Assembly (NCBI RefSeq): GCF_029531655.1
Contig: NZ_JANRMI010000002.1
Location: forward strand, 310,001 to 374,000
Direction: 5' to 3'
DNA: 64,000 nucleotides
Source of the DNA: Bdellovibrio svalbardensis
Lineage (GTDB): Bacteria > Bdellovibrionota > Bdellovibrionia > Bdellovibrionales > Bdellovibrionaceae
Part shown: positions 54,009 through 62,623 of the stretch, in pieces
How positions within the stretch are numbered: the first letter of the stretch is position 1
Layout of the letters: each line of letters starts with the position of its first letter
Program-made: the position numbers and the translations under genes
The notes under the pieces: model-generated
Database searches by the model: none
Told to the model about the DNA's origin: nothing
Seen by the model: the letters and a program-made list of their open reading frames with translations, nothing else

Positions 54009-54656
54009 TTATCCAACCGCTCTGTATTTTGTTGCCGTGGCTTTACTGCGGCAATACTCCAGCATCTTGATGTAATTGTCGCATCCTTGAGCCAAAGACT
54101 GCATGATATAAAGTTCATCGGGACCGGTGATGCCGGCGACCATTTTCATCGCTTCCTCAACATGACCTTCGTCTTCCTCCGCGTGGACGCGAATAAAGTG
54201 ACTGGCTTTGGGGCCAAACTCTTTCGTGGTTTTTTCGCAAATGAAGTGACCTGCATTTTTAGCGATGACTTCCAGGCAAAGAATATAACCAAAGAATGCC
54301 AGCGGACTTTTAAACTGAATCCAATAGTACTGCGGTTGATACAATGATTGAGTCGCAGCGGCTTCTGGGAAGTCGTTGAAATTAAGATTTAAGTTTTTGA
54401 GGTCCATAATGGCCAGCTTGTCGTGGCCTTTCTCTTCCGCAGCATGTGGGATGAAACGGTTGTGATAAGCCGTTTGTTCTTCGTTACAATGGGCGGCGGC
54501 CAGGGTGAGGAGGCGAGTCGAATGCTTTACGAAATGGCCAGTCTGTGCGAGCCATTCAGCATAGAAGCCCTTGTCATGCCAAGGCGCTTCGAGAAGTGCT
54601 TTAGTGGGTTTGTCGCAAAGCTCAAGAATAGATTCAGCGGTCAACATTTTAGACAT
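54009..54656 (-). CDS. Heme-oxygenase-like iron-containing redox enzyme
   Basis: About 215 residues of the TENA/heme-oxygenase-like all-helical fold used by iron-containing redox enzymes such as the CADD and HDO groups. Candidate metal ligands fit that fold: HAAEEKGHDKLAIMDL in the first half, LCLEVIAKNAGHFI in the middle, and HAEEDEGHVEEAMKM in the C-terminal third (repeated E/D/H triplets). Such enzymes oxidise fatty acids or aminobenzoate-type substrates with a di-iron site. Start ATG 54656 is chosen with AAAGGA upstream; TTG 54671 is an alternative. It follows the GNAT-like gene in the same direction with about a 21-bp gap, suggesting a two-step pathway. Confidence 0.75.
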   Translation of the reverse strand: MSKMLTAESILELCDKPTKALLEAPWHDKGFYAEWLAQTGHFVKHSTRLLTLAAAHCNEEQTAYHNRFIPHAAEEKGHDKLAIMDLKNLNLNFNDFPEAAATQSLYQPQYYWIQFKSPLAFFGYILCLEVIAKNAGHFICEKTTKEFGPKASHFIRVHAEEDEGHVEEAMKMVAGITGPDELYIMQSLAQGCDNYIKMLEYCRSKATATKYRAVG

Positions 54657-54677
54657 AGTAGGTCCTTTCAAGAACGT

Positions 54678-55355
54678 TTAAGCAGCTTTTTTGTTAAGTT
54701 TAGAGTTTTCAACCGGAGCCAGGAATGACTCATGATTTTGCCAAAGTGAATCGACCCAGCGTTGGATCTCTTCGCTATAAAATTTCCGTACAGTCTGTTT
54801 TGGCAAAAAGACGACGGTGCATTCATAGTTCATTTTTTTAACTGGTTCCTGGATGTTGTATCCACCCATACGAATGCAGGTTTGATCCATCTTAATATCC
54901 ACGCGGGGAGTACCAATGATTCCACTCGCCGGAGTCTCATCCAAACACTTCAGGGCGCAGCCCATCAGCACGTCCACCCAACGTATATTGGCAGAACTCT
55001 TACGCCACTCAGGAGTGATGTTGGTATATTCGAGGGAATAGAGCAGAGACTTGTTTTCCGCAATGAGTTTGGCGCGAGTCTCTGGCGTGATATCTTCCAT
55101 ATAGTGATGGTCTTGGCAGCAATCCAACTTCAAATCAAACAGAGAGTAATAGTGAGAGCCGATGATATTGTCGCCTTGCATGAGTACGCCAATCATGTCG
55201 TAACGAAAAAAATCATCAAGATCGAGTTCGCCACCAGCAGAAGTGAGAACTTGATTGAAGGTGTTTTTCCAAGACTTGTAGGCAAGATTCAGAAGTCGTC
55301 GTGATTCTTCATTGGTGTAATGCGGACTCAGCAAAACGTAGCGAACATTGAACAT
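54678..55355 (-). CDS. GNAT-like acyltransferase-fold protein, partner of the heme-oxygenase-like enzyme
   Basis: About 225 residues from ATG 55355, chosen because GGGGG lies about 7 nt before it; ATG 55361 is only 1 nt from that site. A GNAT-like layout is suggested by the strand-loop GDNIIGSHYYSLFD, the strand SLEYTNITPEWR, then the helix WVDVLMGCALKCLDE, followed by GIIGTPRVDIKMDQTCIRMGG. No conserved acetyl-CoA Q/RxxGxG/A loop is clear, so this assignment is tentative. It overlaps no gene but precedes the heme-oxygenase-like gene closely. An acyl-amide or other acylated small molecule as a product is possible but speculative. Confidence 0.5.
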   Translation of the reverse strand: MFNVRYVLLSPHYTNEESRRLLNLAYKSWKNTFNQVLTSAGGELDLDDFFRYDMIGVLMQGDNIIGSHYYSLFDLKLDCCQDHHYMEDITPETRAKLIAENKSLLYSLEYTNITPEWRKSSANIRWVDVLMGCALKCLDETPASGIIGTPRVDIKMDQTCIRMGGYNIQEPVKKMNYECTVVFLPKQTVRKFYSEEIQRWVDSLWQNHESFLAPVENSKLNKKAA

Positions 55356-55533
55356 GAACATTCCCCCTTTGTTGTTCGATGGTCAATTATCGGCGGATTT
55401 AAACTAAACAAAAGTTTTCTATTTTTAAGATAGTCAAAATGGGATGTTGCTAAGATTGCAAGTGAGCAATGGGCAATTTGAAACGGAAATGAGAATAAAA
55501 GCGTATAAACAATATAAGGTATATGAAGGTTTT

Positions 55534-55563
55534 GCAGAGGCTCGCCGATAAGGCCGCCTCTGC
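55534..55563. terminator. Hairpin 3' of the lytic transglycosylase gene
   Basis: GCAGAGGC (55534-55541) and GCCTCTGC (55556-55563) form an 8-bp stem with a T run only on the plus strand. It is 18 bp past the minus-strand transglycosylase stop, so it may be non-canonical in that direction. Confidence 0.5.
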
Positions 55564-55580
55564 ATTTTTGATCTTAGGAA

Positions 55581-56303
55581 TTAGTTCGCTGCAACTGTTG
55601 TGACTGTTGAGCGAGCCGCAAGATTTGAGTAGAAGGCATGGTAGTTCTTCATCACTCTTGAATTGTACTCAACCGGCTTCACGTTTTTCGCGATCAAGCG
55701 GAACATGTTGCCTGGCCCCATGTTGTAAGCGCTTACGTAGCGAACAGATTTGCCGTTGAATTTTGTACGCAAGTAGTTCATGTAAGCCAAGCCGATTTTG
55801 ATATTTGCCTCTGGATTTTGCAGAGTCTTTTTACCATTCCAGCCGATTTTAAATTTTTTAGCGATCCATTCAGCAGTGTCTGGCTTAACTTGCATCAAAC
55901 CGATTTCGCCATAACGACCTACTGTCAATGGATTGAATTTGCTTTCAGTTTTAATCACAGCAAGAACAAACACAGGATCCATGTGGTATTTAGCGCTTTC
56001 CGCGATCACAGTGCGTGTGATTGAGCGTGCATGTCCTTTCCATTGTGGGGCCAGGTTTGCCTGCACTTTGGAGTAGATCATATAGTTCAAAGATTTGCGG
56101 CCTTCGATTTTTTGAGCGTCGCTGCCAAAGTAGCCACGGCCCAATAGTTCTTTAGCATGTGACACGCGAGAAGCTTCGCTCACGCCTTCAATGGAAGGTG
56201 ACACCGGTTTGTGCCAGCTAAAGAAATCGAAGTTATTGAAAAGAACCAACGTGAGTGTTGCGGTAACTACAGCGAGTGTTGATTTGAGATGTTTCGTTTT
56301 CAT
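55581..56303 (-). CDS. SLT-type lytic murein transglycosylase
   Basis: A 240-residue exported SLT (goose-lysozyme-like) enzyme that cleaves the glycan strands of peptidoglycan with 1,6-anhydro product formation. The catalytic Glu120 is in IKTESKFNPLTVGRYGEIGLMQVKP, followed by NPEANIKIGLAYMNYL and the substrate-binding SAYNMGPGN, all SLT hallmarks. The N-terminal 30 residues contain one hydrophobic stretch (STLAVVTATLTLVLFNNF), serving as signal or membrane anchor. A short, single-domain form. In a predator it could act in wall remodelling or prey entry; this is inference. Confidence 0.9.
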   Translation of the reverse strand: MKTKHLKSTLAVVTATLTLVLFNNFDFFSWHKPVSPSIEGVSEASRVSHAKELLGRGYFGSDAQKIEGRKSLNYMIYSKVQANLAPQWKGHARSITRTVIAESAKYHMDPVFVLAVIKTESKFNPLTVGRYGEIGLMQVKPDTAEWIAKKFKIGWNGKKTLQNPEANIKIGLAYMNYLRTKFNGKSVRYVSAYNMGPGNMFRLIAKNVKPVEYNSRVMKNYHAFYSNLAARSTVTTVAAN

Positions 56304-56585
56304 ATCCGCGTCCTCCTGATACAGACCTATACTTCAAGGGCCGTGCCGAAGAGCTAAGCTCTTGAAAACAATCAGTTCCTAGAGTGAAACGCTCGTGAGA
56401 AGCAACCCTTTCCAGTTGGCAAGGGGGGGTGTCAACCAATCTGTCGACAATGACTGATAGTTAGTTAATCACTTCAGGACGAATTCCCGCTTTGAGACGG
56501 ACATTCTGAGACGCGCTGATCTTGAGGGATTTAGTTTTTTTATGCGAGTTGGATTAAGGTGCTTACGAACGCCGGATTCGTGGTC
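56304..56585. other. Intergenic region before the transglycosylase gene
   Basis: 282 bp between the transglycosylase start and the end of the HD-GYP gene. It should hold the transglycosylase promoter. I see no terminator, gene or strong hairpin. Confidence 0.3.
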
Positions 56586-57584
56586 TTAGCTTTTACTTTT
56601 TTCCTGCAGATAGTTCTTGTTGATGATGTTTTTGAGAGCCAGAAAAGCTTGTCTGTTGAAGGGTTGTCCCAAAATGTCTTCAATGTACTTGATCGCTTCA
56701 TCAGCAGTATAGGTCTTGCCAGAGCTGCCGCTGTGGTTGAAGAGGAGTTCTGCAAAGTAATTGGCCAGGCCGACAATGCGACCAAGAGGGCTGATTTTGA
56801 TGTCGCGAATTTTTTTAGGGAAACCAGTGCCTTGAGCATTTTCGTGATGCTCCATAATGATCAACAAAACATCGTTGGAGATGTCTTTGATGTCTCGAAG
56901 CATTTCGACGGCTTTCTGAGGATGGCTTTCAAAGAGTGCATTTTCTTCAAAGGTCCATTGATGCTTGGGTTTCTTTAAAAGATCTGAAGGCAGATGTCGA
57001 TAGCCGACATCGTGGAGCAGGCAACCCAAGGCGACCTTTTCGCGGGCCGCCTTTGTTGTGGATTGCATCTCATCACAAATTGAAAGAGCGATTAAACAAG
57101 TGAATATGGCGTGCTTGGATTCCTCTTCGGGAATCTCAGAGAGGAGCAGCATGATTTGATCGAAGTCTTGCAGCGAGTCCTTCATGGAAAGAAGGAATTT
57201 TGAGGTTTGTTGCAATTGAAACTGCGAAGTAAAGTTTTTGCCATCAAAGTCGGCCAAAGCACTTTCGGTCAATCCCGCCAGAAATTTCACTTTGACAGAG
57301 TCGGGAACATTTTTTTGTTCAATGAGCTTGCCGGTAAGTTGGGTGATGTAAGACATTAAAGTGCTGAGGTCTTCAAACATCACGCAAACTTCTGATTTTT
57401 CATTTTTAAAACTGTGAAGTTGTGCGAACTCGGATTTTTCGCCTTTTTTCCCGATCAACAAATAGTGATTGGATTTAATCTTGAGATAAACATTTACCGG
57501 CAACAGCATGCCATTAAAGAAAAAGTCTTTAGAGACTGCTTTTAACTTATCATCGCCAATATTTAGAATGCTTTGTTCGGACAT
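56586..57584 (-). CDS. HD-GYP-type phosphodiesterase/phosphohydrolase
   Basis: A 332-residue protein. The C-terminal half is an HD-GYP-like domain: H191-D192 in GCLLHDVGYRHLP, then HP (H221) and EHHENAQGTGFP, where the GYP signature reads G-F-P (residues 254-256). HD-GYP proteins hydrolyse cyclic di-GMP, which controls predatory versus host-independent growth in Bdellovibrio; the altered motif leaves activity uncertain. The N-terminal ~150 residues form a separate, unrecognised sensory region with PilZ-like strands. It is a single gene next to rodA; a terminator separates them. Confidence 0.82.
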   Translation of the reverse strand: MSEQSILNIGDDKLKAVSKDFFFNGMLLPVNVYLKIKSNHYLLIGKKGEKSEFAQLHSFKNEKSEVCVMFEDLSTLMSYITQLTGKLIEQKNVPDSVKVKFLAGLTESALADFDGKNFTSQFQLQQTSKFLLSMKDSLQDFDQIMLLLSEIPEEESKHAIFTCLIALSICDEMQSTTKAAREKVALGCLLHDVGYRHLPSDLLKKPKHQWTFEENALFESHPQKAVEMLRDIKDISNDVLLIIMEHHENAQGTGFPKKIRDIKISPLGRIVGLANYFAELLFNHSGSSGKTYTADEAIKYIEDILGQPFNRQAFLALKNIINKNYLQEKSKS

Positions 57585-57660
57585 ATGGGATCTATCGGAA
57601 TAATTTCAATATTCTGTACGCATCCAGACTAAGAGCGGGAGCTTGAGAGTGCTTATGGCA

Positions 57661-57694
57661 AAAAAAAGCTTCGAGAAATCTCGAAGCTTTTTTT
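57661..57694 (-). terminator. Terminator of the mreC-mreD-mrdA-rodA operon
   Basis: A 16-bp stem (A7-GCTTCGAGA / TCTCGAAGC-T7) with a 2-nt loop, 24 bp past the rodA stop. A and T runs on both sides. Confidence 0.92.
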
Positions 57695-57717
57695 CAATTT
57701 CAAAGTCTGGCCAAGCT

Positions 57718-58842
57718 TTAGAATAGGTATCTTCGGTACGCGACACTGGAGACCAGTCCCAGACCTGCCATAGTGGTGAGCATGCTCGACCCCCCATAAG
57801 ACAGCAATGGCAGTGGGACACCCACGATTGGAAGAAGACCGATAACCATGCCCATATTCACGAACATATGCCAGAAGACGTAGCAGAGAACACCGACCGT
57901 CAGAAGAGCTCCAAATTTATCTCTGGCGTTGGTGGCGATGCGAATCCCAGTCAGGAATAAGAAGCAGAAAAGTCCCATGACCGCTACGGATCCGACGAAA
58001 CCATGCTCTTCGCTTAGAACAGAATAGATAAAGTCTGTGTGACGTTCTGGAAGGAATTCAAGTTGGGATTGTGTTCCCTTCATGAAGCCTTTTCCGAAGA
58101 ATCTGCCTGATCCGACCGCAATCTTAGACTGGATGCTGTTGTAACCCGTTCCGCGTGGATCATTGGTTGGTGACATAAAAGTCAAAATACGATTTTTTTG
58201 GTAATCATGAAGAACGAACTTCCAAGCCACAGGGAGGGCGATGATGCCCAAAGTGATGATAGTGGCTAAGATCCATTTCTTTACTTTTGCAAACAACAGC
58301 ATCGATCCGCCGATGGCGGCCAACATCATCGCAGTTCCCAAGTCAGGTTGCTCTACGACGAAGACAAAAGGAATGCCCAAAGCCAAAAGTGGCGTGAACA
58401 TTTCCTTAAAGCCCATGCCGCTTCCGAAGGTGTTTCTGTTTGCCAGGATTTTTGCCATCATCATGATCAAGGCCAGCTTCATTGTTTCTGATGGTTGGTA
58501 GCGGAAGAAGCCCAGATCGATCCAGCGTTGCGCGCCCAAAGCCACCTTACCAAAGAATGTGGTGTAGACAATCGCACCCAAATTAAGAACGTAAATTGCA
58601 ATCGCGATGCGATTGACAATGCTGTAATCGAGCAAAGTTGTGACTAGAAAAACGGTCCAGCCAACAACCAGCCACATGATCTGAGATATAAACAAACCTG
58701 AAACCTCAGCAGAAGTGGGGCCGTGAGTGGCACTGTACAGATTGATCAAGCCAATCACATTCAGCGCCAGGATCACGACGATCAAATTGATATCTAATTT
58801 TTTGAAGAGGGTTCTTTCTTCAACATGAAGTGAGTTAAACAT
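57718..58842 (-). CDS. rodA: Peptidoglycan polymerase RodA
   Basis: A 374-residue SEDS-family glycosyltransferase with about ten transmembrane helices, polymerising lipid II in the rod complex. Family blocks: GAQRWIDLGFFRYQPSE near residue 105, EQPDLGTAMML near residue 160, and the C-terminal GLLPIVGVPLPLLSYGGSSM. It is the last gene of mreC-mreD-mrdA-rodA; its start overlaps the mrdA stop (TAATG). Works with PBP2 and the MreCD scaffold during cell elongation, including growth of the predator filament inside prey. Confidence 0.97.
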   Translation of the reverse strand: MFNSLHVEERTLFKKLDINLIVVILALNVIGLINLYSATHGPTSAEVSGLFISQIMWLVVGWTVFLVTTLLDYSIVNRIAIAIYVLNLGAIVYTTFFGKVALGAQRWIDLGFFRYQPSETMKLALIMMMAKILANRNTFGSGMGFKEMFTPLLALGIPFVFVVEQPDLGTAMMLAAIGGSMLLFAKVKKWILATIITLGIIALPVAWKFVLHDYQKNRILTFMSPTNDPRGTGYNSIQSKIAVGSGRFFGKGFMKGTQSQLEFLPERHTDFIYSVLSEEHGFVGSVAVMGLFCFLFLTGIRIATNARDKFGALLTVGVLCYVFWHMFVNMGMVIGLLPIVGVPLPLLSYGGSSMLTTMAGLGLVSSVAYRRYLF

Positions 58843-60839
58843 TATTCGCCCTCGCTTGTCGCGGCAGCTTCCGCTTTAGCCTTTTTTACGCCTTTGTTCT
58901 TAAGAGCTTCGGCGATGATTTCTGGATGATACTTTTCAAAGTAAGCTTGATAGATATCACGCGCTATTGGTACGGCCCCGGTATTACCATGGCAGGAGTG
59001 TTCCGCAAGAATCGCAATAACGATCTCTGGGTTGTCGGCCGGAGCATAGGAGACGAACCAACCATGATGTCGCATATGCATTGGACGCGAAGTACAGCTT
59101 GCATAAATCTGGTCTGCAGAGAAGCCCATAACCTGAGCGGTACCGGTTTTACCGGCAAACTCAACTCCTGGAACTTTCCAGTAGCGAGCCGTTCCGCGCT
59201 GACCATTGGCCACCAGGCGCATGCCTTCTTTAACCACTTTGAAAGTTTCTGGAGAGATCTTTACACCGTTGGGTTGTGTTTGCTGTAAATCACGCACCAC
59301 TTGTGGGAAGTTTTCGCGCAGGACTTTTCCGTCTTGATCCAAAATTTTGCGGATCACAAAAGGTTTCACAACCTTTCCTTCAGTCGCAATCGCGTTGTAG
59401 GCAATTGCCATTGTAATGGGAGTCACAGTAACGAAGCCTTGGCCGATGGCGGTACTTAAGTTTTCACCAGCTTGCCACTCTTCACCCACGGTCGCTTTTT
59501 TCCATGCAGAATTCGGCATGATACCGGAGACTTCACGAGAAAGTTCGATGCCGGTTTTTTGACCGATTCCCAGGTTGTGGATGTAGTCATACATTTTATC
59601 CACTCCCAAGGCGATACCCATCTTATAGAAGAAGACATTCGAACTTTGTTCGATAGCCTGGAAGACCGTGATATTACCGTGACCTTGTTTTAAAGAGTCA
59701 TGGTAAGGACGGCGACCGAAGAAGAACACGCCCGGAGCGGCCACGATGGTCGTCGGTGTGATGACTTTTTCACCCAAGGCCGCTACGGCCACCAACGGTT
59801 TGAAAGTGGATCCTGGTGCCGAGTGATCTTGAATGATCTTATTGCGCAAAGGCTTGAAAGGATCATTGATCAATTTCGACCAGGTTGTTGGCGTGATGCC
59901 GGTTGAGAACTCATTCGGGTCAAAAGACGGAGTGCTCACCCAGGCTAAAACTTCGCCGTTTGTTTTCATCGCGAAGATCGCACCAATGTGACCGCGGGCA
60001 TCGACGCCGGTTTTGGTAAAGGCCGCATGTGCAGCTTCTTGAAGATCACGGTCGATAGTCAAAACGGCGTTATTTCCGTGAACCGCAATTTGATCCTTAA
60101 TCTGTTCGCCGTAAATATTCGGAGTCTGAGTCACAGCCTCACGACCATGGGCATCGACTTGAATAAAGCTGATCCCGTCAGTCCCGCGAATGTCGCGCTC
60201 GAGAGTTTCTTCCAGGCCGGATTTACCGATAATGTCACCCTGATCGAACTTCAAGGATCCTTTATAAAGGTCATTCAATACTGGAATCTGACGTTTTGAA
60301 ATTTCGCTGACATAGCCGAACAACTGCGCGCCATTTTCACGAAGCGGGTAGTAGCGCACGATAGATTCGCGAATCTCAAGTCCCGGGGTGTCCAGGCGCA
60401 TGCGTTTTAAACGGAAAACCTCTTCGCGGCTTAAATTCTCTTTCAAGCGAATTTGCGCGAACGGCCCGTTTTGTTTGCGGCTCTTTTGAACTTTTTGAAC
60501 AACTTTATCAGCGTCCATTCCCAGGATTGGGCCGACAGCTTTAGCGAGATCATTCAAGTCCTCAATATATTGAGGAGTCAAAATAGCTTCAAAGCCTGGC
60601 AAGTTTTCAACCAGGACTTTACCGTCGCGGTCCAACATCAGGCCGCGGGGTGCCGCGATTTTATTTTGTTTGATACGATTCTTCTCAGAGAACTCACGAA
60701 GTTCATTTCCTGAGATGATTTGCAAATACCACAAACGCATCGAGAAGATGCTGAAGGTGATTGCAATCATAATGTAGAACATGCGGTATCGGTTTTGATA
60801 CTCTTTTGCTTCGTCCGGATTACTAACGTATGTACTCAT
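58842..60839 (-). CDS. mrdA: Penicillin-binding protein 2 (transpeptidase)
   Basis: A 665-residue class B PBP, crosslinking peptidoglycan of the elongation machinery. One N-terminal membrane segment (MFYIMIAITFSIFSMRLWYL). The pedestal/dimerisation domain is followed by the transpeptidase domain with SxxK (APGSTFKPL), SxN (SSN in EQSSNVFFYKMG) and KTGTAQ motifs. It has a charged, Ala/Lys-rich C-terminal tail. Its ATG overlaps the mreD stop and its stop overlaps rodA, so translation is coupled in the operon. Confidence 0.96.
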   Translation of the reverse strand: MSTYVSNPDEAKEYQNRYRMFYIMIAITFSIFSMRLWYLQIISGNELREFSEKNRIKQNKIAAPRGLMLDRDGKVLVENLPGFEAILTPQYIEDLNDLAKAVGPILGMDADKVVQKVQKSRKQNGPFAQIRLKENLSREEVFRLKRMRLDTPGLEIRESIVRYYPLRENGAQLFGYVSEISKRQIPVLNDLYKGSLKFDQGDIIGKSGLEETLERDIRGTDGISFIQVDAHGREAVTQTPNIYGEQIKDQIAVHGNNAVLTIDRDLQEAAHAAFTKTGVDARGHIGAIFAMKTNGEVLAWVSTPSFDPNEFSTGITPTTWSKLINDPFKPLRNKIIQDHSAPGSTFKPLVAVAALGEKVITPTTIVAAPGVFFFGRRPYHDSLKQGHGNITVFQAIEQSSNVFFYKMGIALGVDKMYDYIHNLGIGQKTGIELSREVSGIMPNSAWKKATVGEEWQAGENLSTAIGQGFVTVTPITMAIAYNAIATEGKVVKPFVIRKILDQDGKVLRENFPQVVRDLQQTQPNGVKISPETFKVVKEGMRLVANGQRGTARYWKVPGVEFAGKTGTAQVMGFSADQIYASCTSRPMHMRHHGWFVSYAPADNPEIVIAILAEHSCHGNTGAVPIARDIYQAYFEKYHPEIIAEALKNKGVKKAKAEAAATSEGE

Positions 60840-61372
60840 AGCTCCAATCCTCCGGGCTCATGCATGAGTTCGTCTTGAGTGACTTTGTCGAGTTTGGCGA
60901 GGATCCAGTACATCGGAAATGCAAAAGAAGGTGTCAAAATAATTTGTACAAGGCGGTCGACAATCTCGAAACTCGCAGGGTTTTTCTCTAGCACCATCGA
61001 AGAAAAGAAGTAAATCAGGTGATAGGCCACGGCAGAGAATCCACACATGATTGTATAGTAACCAGAGCCGGACCAAAAGACGCGACTTTTGATTAAATAG
61101 ACCAAAGTGAAGAGAATCAGCAAACTGATCCACATCATTTTCAAAGGCATCGCCGTGAATGTGAGAAGAATGAAGCCCATTGCGTAAATCGTGAAGATTG
61201 CCGGGAAGGGTTTACGATAAAGCGTCACATATACGATCAGATTCAGCCATAGTAGCGGAGCTGGAACATTGCCGAAAACTTGGAACCAAAAAGTTGTTTG
61301 GAAGCCGGCGACTGCAAGAAGTACGGCGACAATAATCAAAAAATTTAGCAGGATTGACCAGCGCAATTTCAC
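60836..61372 (-). CDS. mreD: Rod shape-determining protein MreD
   Basis: A 178-residue inner-membrane protein with about five hydrophobic helices; starts at GTG 61372, overlapping the mreC TGA (GTGA). Sequence conservation of MreD is low; assignment rests on topology, length and position between mreC and mrdA. Part of the MreBCD elongation scaffold. Confidence 0.88.
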   Translation of the reverse strand: MKLRWSILLNFLIIVAVLLAVAGFQTTFWFQVFGNVPAPLLWLNLIVYVTLYRKPFPAIFTIYAMGFILLTFTAMPLKMMWISLLILFTLVYLIKSRVFWSGSGYYTIMCGFSAVAYHLIYFFSSMVLEKNPASFEIVDRLVQIILTPSFAFPMYWILAKLDKVTQDELMHEPGGLEL

Positions 61373-62421
61373 TGTTGTTTCTCCTGAGCTTTATTTTCTG
61401 TCGCTGGCTTTGCAGCAGGTTTTGCCGCAGCCTTAGGAGCCGCTGCTGGAGCAGTTGCCGTTGCAGGTTTTGCTACCGCAGCAGCTGGAGCCACTGGTGC
61501 TGGAGTCGCCGCAGGAACAGTTACAGACGGAGCAGGTGTCGCACCGGCTGCACCTTCAGGTGCTGGTGTTGCTGTTTGAGGAGCGTATTTATCGCCAAGA
61601 TCTTCTTTGGCAGCATCGAGGACAACGAAAACTTCTTCAACTTTGTAGGGATCAACAACCGGGCGAAGCTCTACCTTCAAAGAAACACTGAAGGTTTTTC
61701 TTTCAACACTTTCGACAATCGCGACAGGGAAACCTTTTGGAAAGATATTATCGAGGCCGCCGGTGACAACAAGGTCGCCCTCTTTCACATCTTCTGTTCT
61801 TTCCACATATTTCAAAGCGCAACCGTTTTGGCTTTTTCCTTCAACGATACCGTGTGCACGGGTTCTTTGAACGATACCGTCAACAACAGCATAACGATCC
61901 GTGATCAGCATGACATGTGAGGTGAAGGGTTCTGGTTTAAAGATATATCCAAGCACACCACCCGTGGTGATGACAGCCTGGCCAGGTTTGATGCCGTCGC
62001 TAGTTCCTTTATTGATGGTGATCGTATTGTGGTCGATCACGAGATCGCGGCCGATGACTTGAGCCGAGGTCATCGCCATCTTAGTTTGTTGCTTGAAGTT
62101 CAAAAGATCGCGAAGGCGGTCATTTTCCAGAAGCAGCTCGTTCATCTTTTCGAGGCGGGATTGCAGCTCATTGTTAGTGCTATGCAAGCTTTCGCTCTGT
62201 TTTTTAATGTTGATCAAGTCCAAGTACATTGCTGTTGTACCTTTGACTCCGTGGCTGAAGCTGTAGAATGTTTCGGCCACAGTGCTGCCCAGAAGGCTGA
62301 AAGGTTTGACGAGCCAGTGCGACTCTTGCGGTCTTTGCTGCATGTTGATGGAAAGGAGTGGCAAAGCCAGCACAATTCCAATGAGCACGAGTTTCTTGAG
62401 ATCAAAGTTGAAAAAGTTCAA
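61369..62421 (-). CDS. mreC: Rod shape-determining protein MreC
   Basis: A 350-residue bitopic protein: N-terminal membrane segment (LVLIGIVLALPLLSI), then a coiled coil (residues about 70-110), then the beta-barrel MreC domain (VIGRDLVIDHNTITINKGTSDGI; GGVLGYIF). The C-terminal ~70 residues are Ala/Pro/Lys-rich low complexity, an unusual extension. It starts at TTG 62421 with AGGTG upstream. First gene of the operon; mreB is not next to it. The upstream region is shared with the divergent SurA-N/PpiD-like gene. Confidence 0.93.
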   Translation of the reverse strand: MNFFNFDLKKLVLIGIVLALPLLSINMQQRPQESHWLVKPFSLLGSTVAETFYSFSHGVKGTTAMYLDLINIKKQSESLHSTNNELQSRLEKMNELLLENDRLRDLLNFKQQTKMAMTSAQVIGRDLVIDHNTITINKGTSDGIKPGQAVITTGGVLGYIFKPEPFTSHVMLITDRYAVVDGIVQRTRAHGIVEGKSQNGCALKYVERTEDVKEGDLVVTGGLDNIFPKGFPVAIVESVERKTFSVSLKVELRPVVDPYKVEEVFVVLDAAKEDLGDKYAPQTATPAPEGAAGATPAPSVTVPAATPAPVAPAAAVAKPATATAPAAAPKAAAKPAAKPATENKAQEKQQ

Positions 62422-62623
62422 ATGTCACCTACCTAAGCTGTTCAAATAGAACGCTATTCAAAAGACTTAATTAATTCAACAATTTCCACTTGAAAAAATG
62501 AAGAATTCGTTAGGTAATGGCTGCTCTCCCAGTGGCGCAGGTTTCAGAACCGCAGCAAAAGTGGGGGAACGTTTAGGGATTTTCGCCAGTTTTACGATGG
62601 TTTGTTTAAGGAAGGAACTTATT

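Noticed and set aside
54762-55304. 180-codon plus-strand frame opposite the GNAT-like gene
   Set aside because: Lies fully within the coding gene on the other strand and has no independent signals.
61354-61920. 188-codon plus-strand frame opposite mreC
   Set aside because: Rich in Cys, Arg and Ser because it reads the low-complexity Ala/Pro tail backwards; not a gene.
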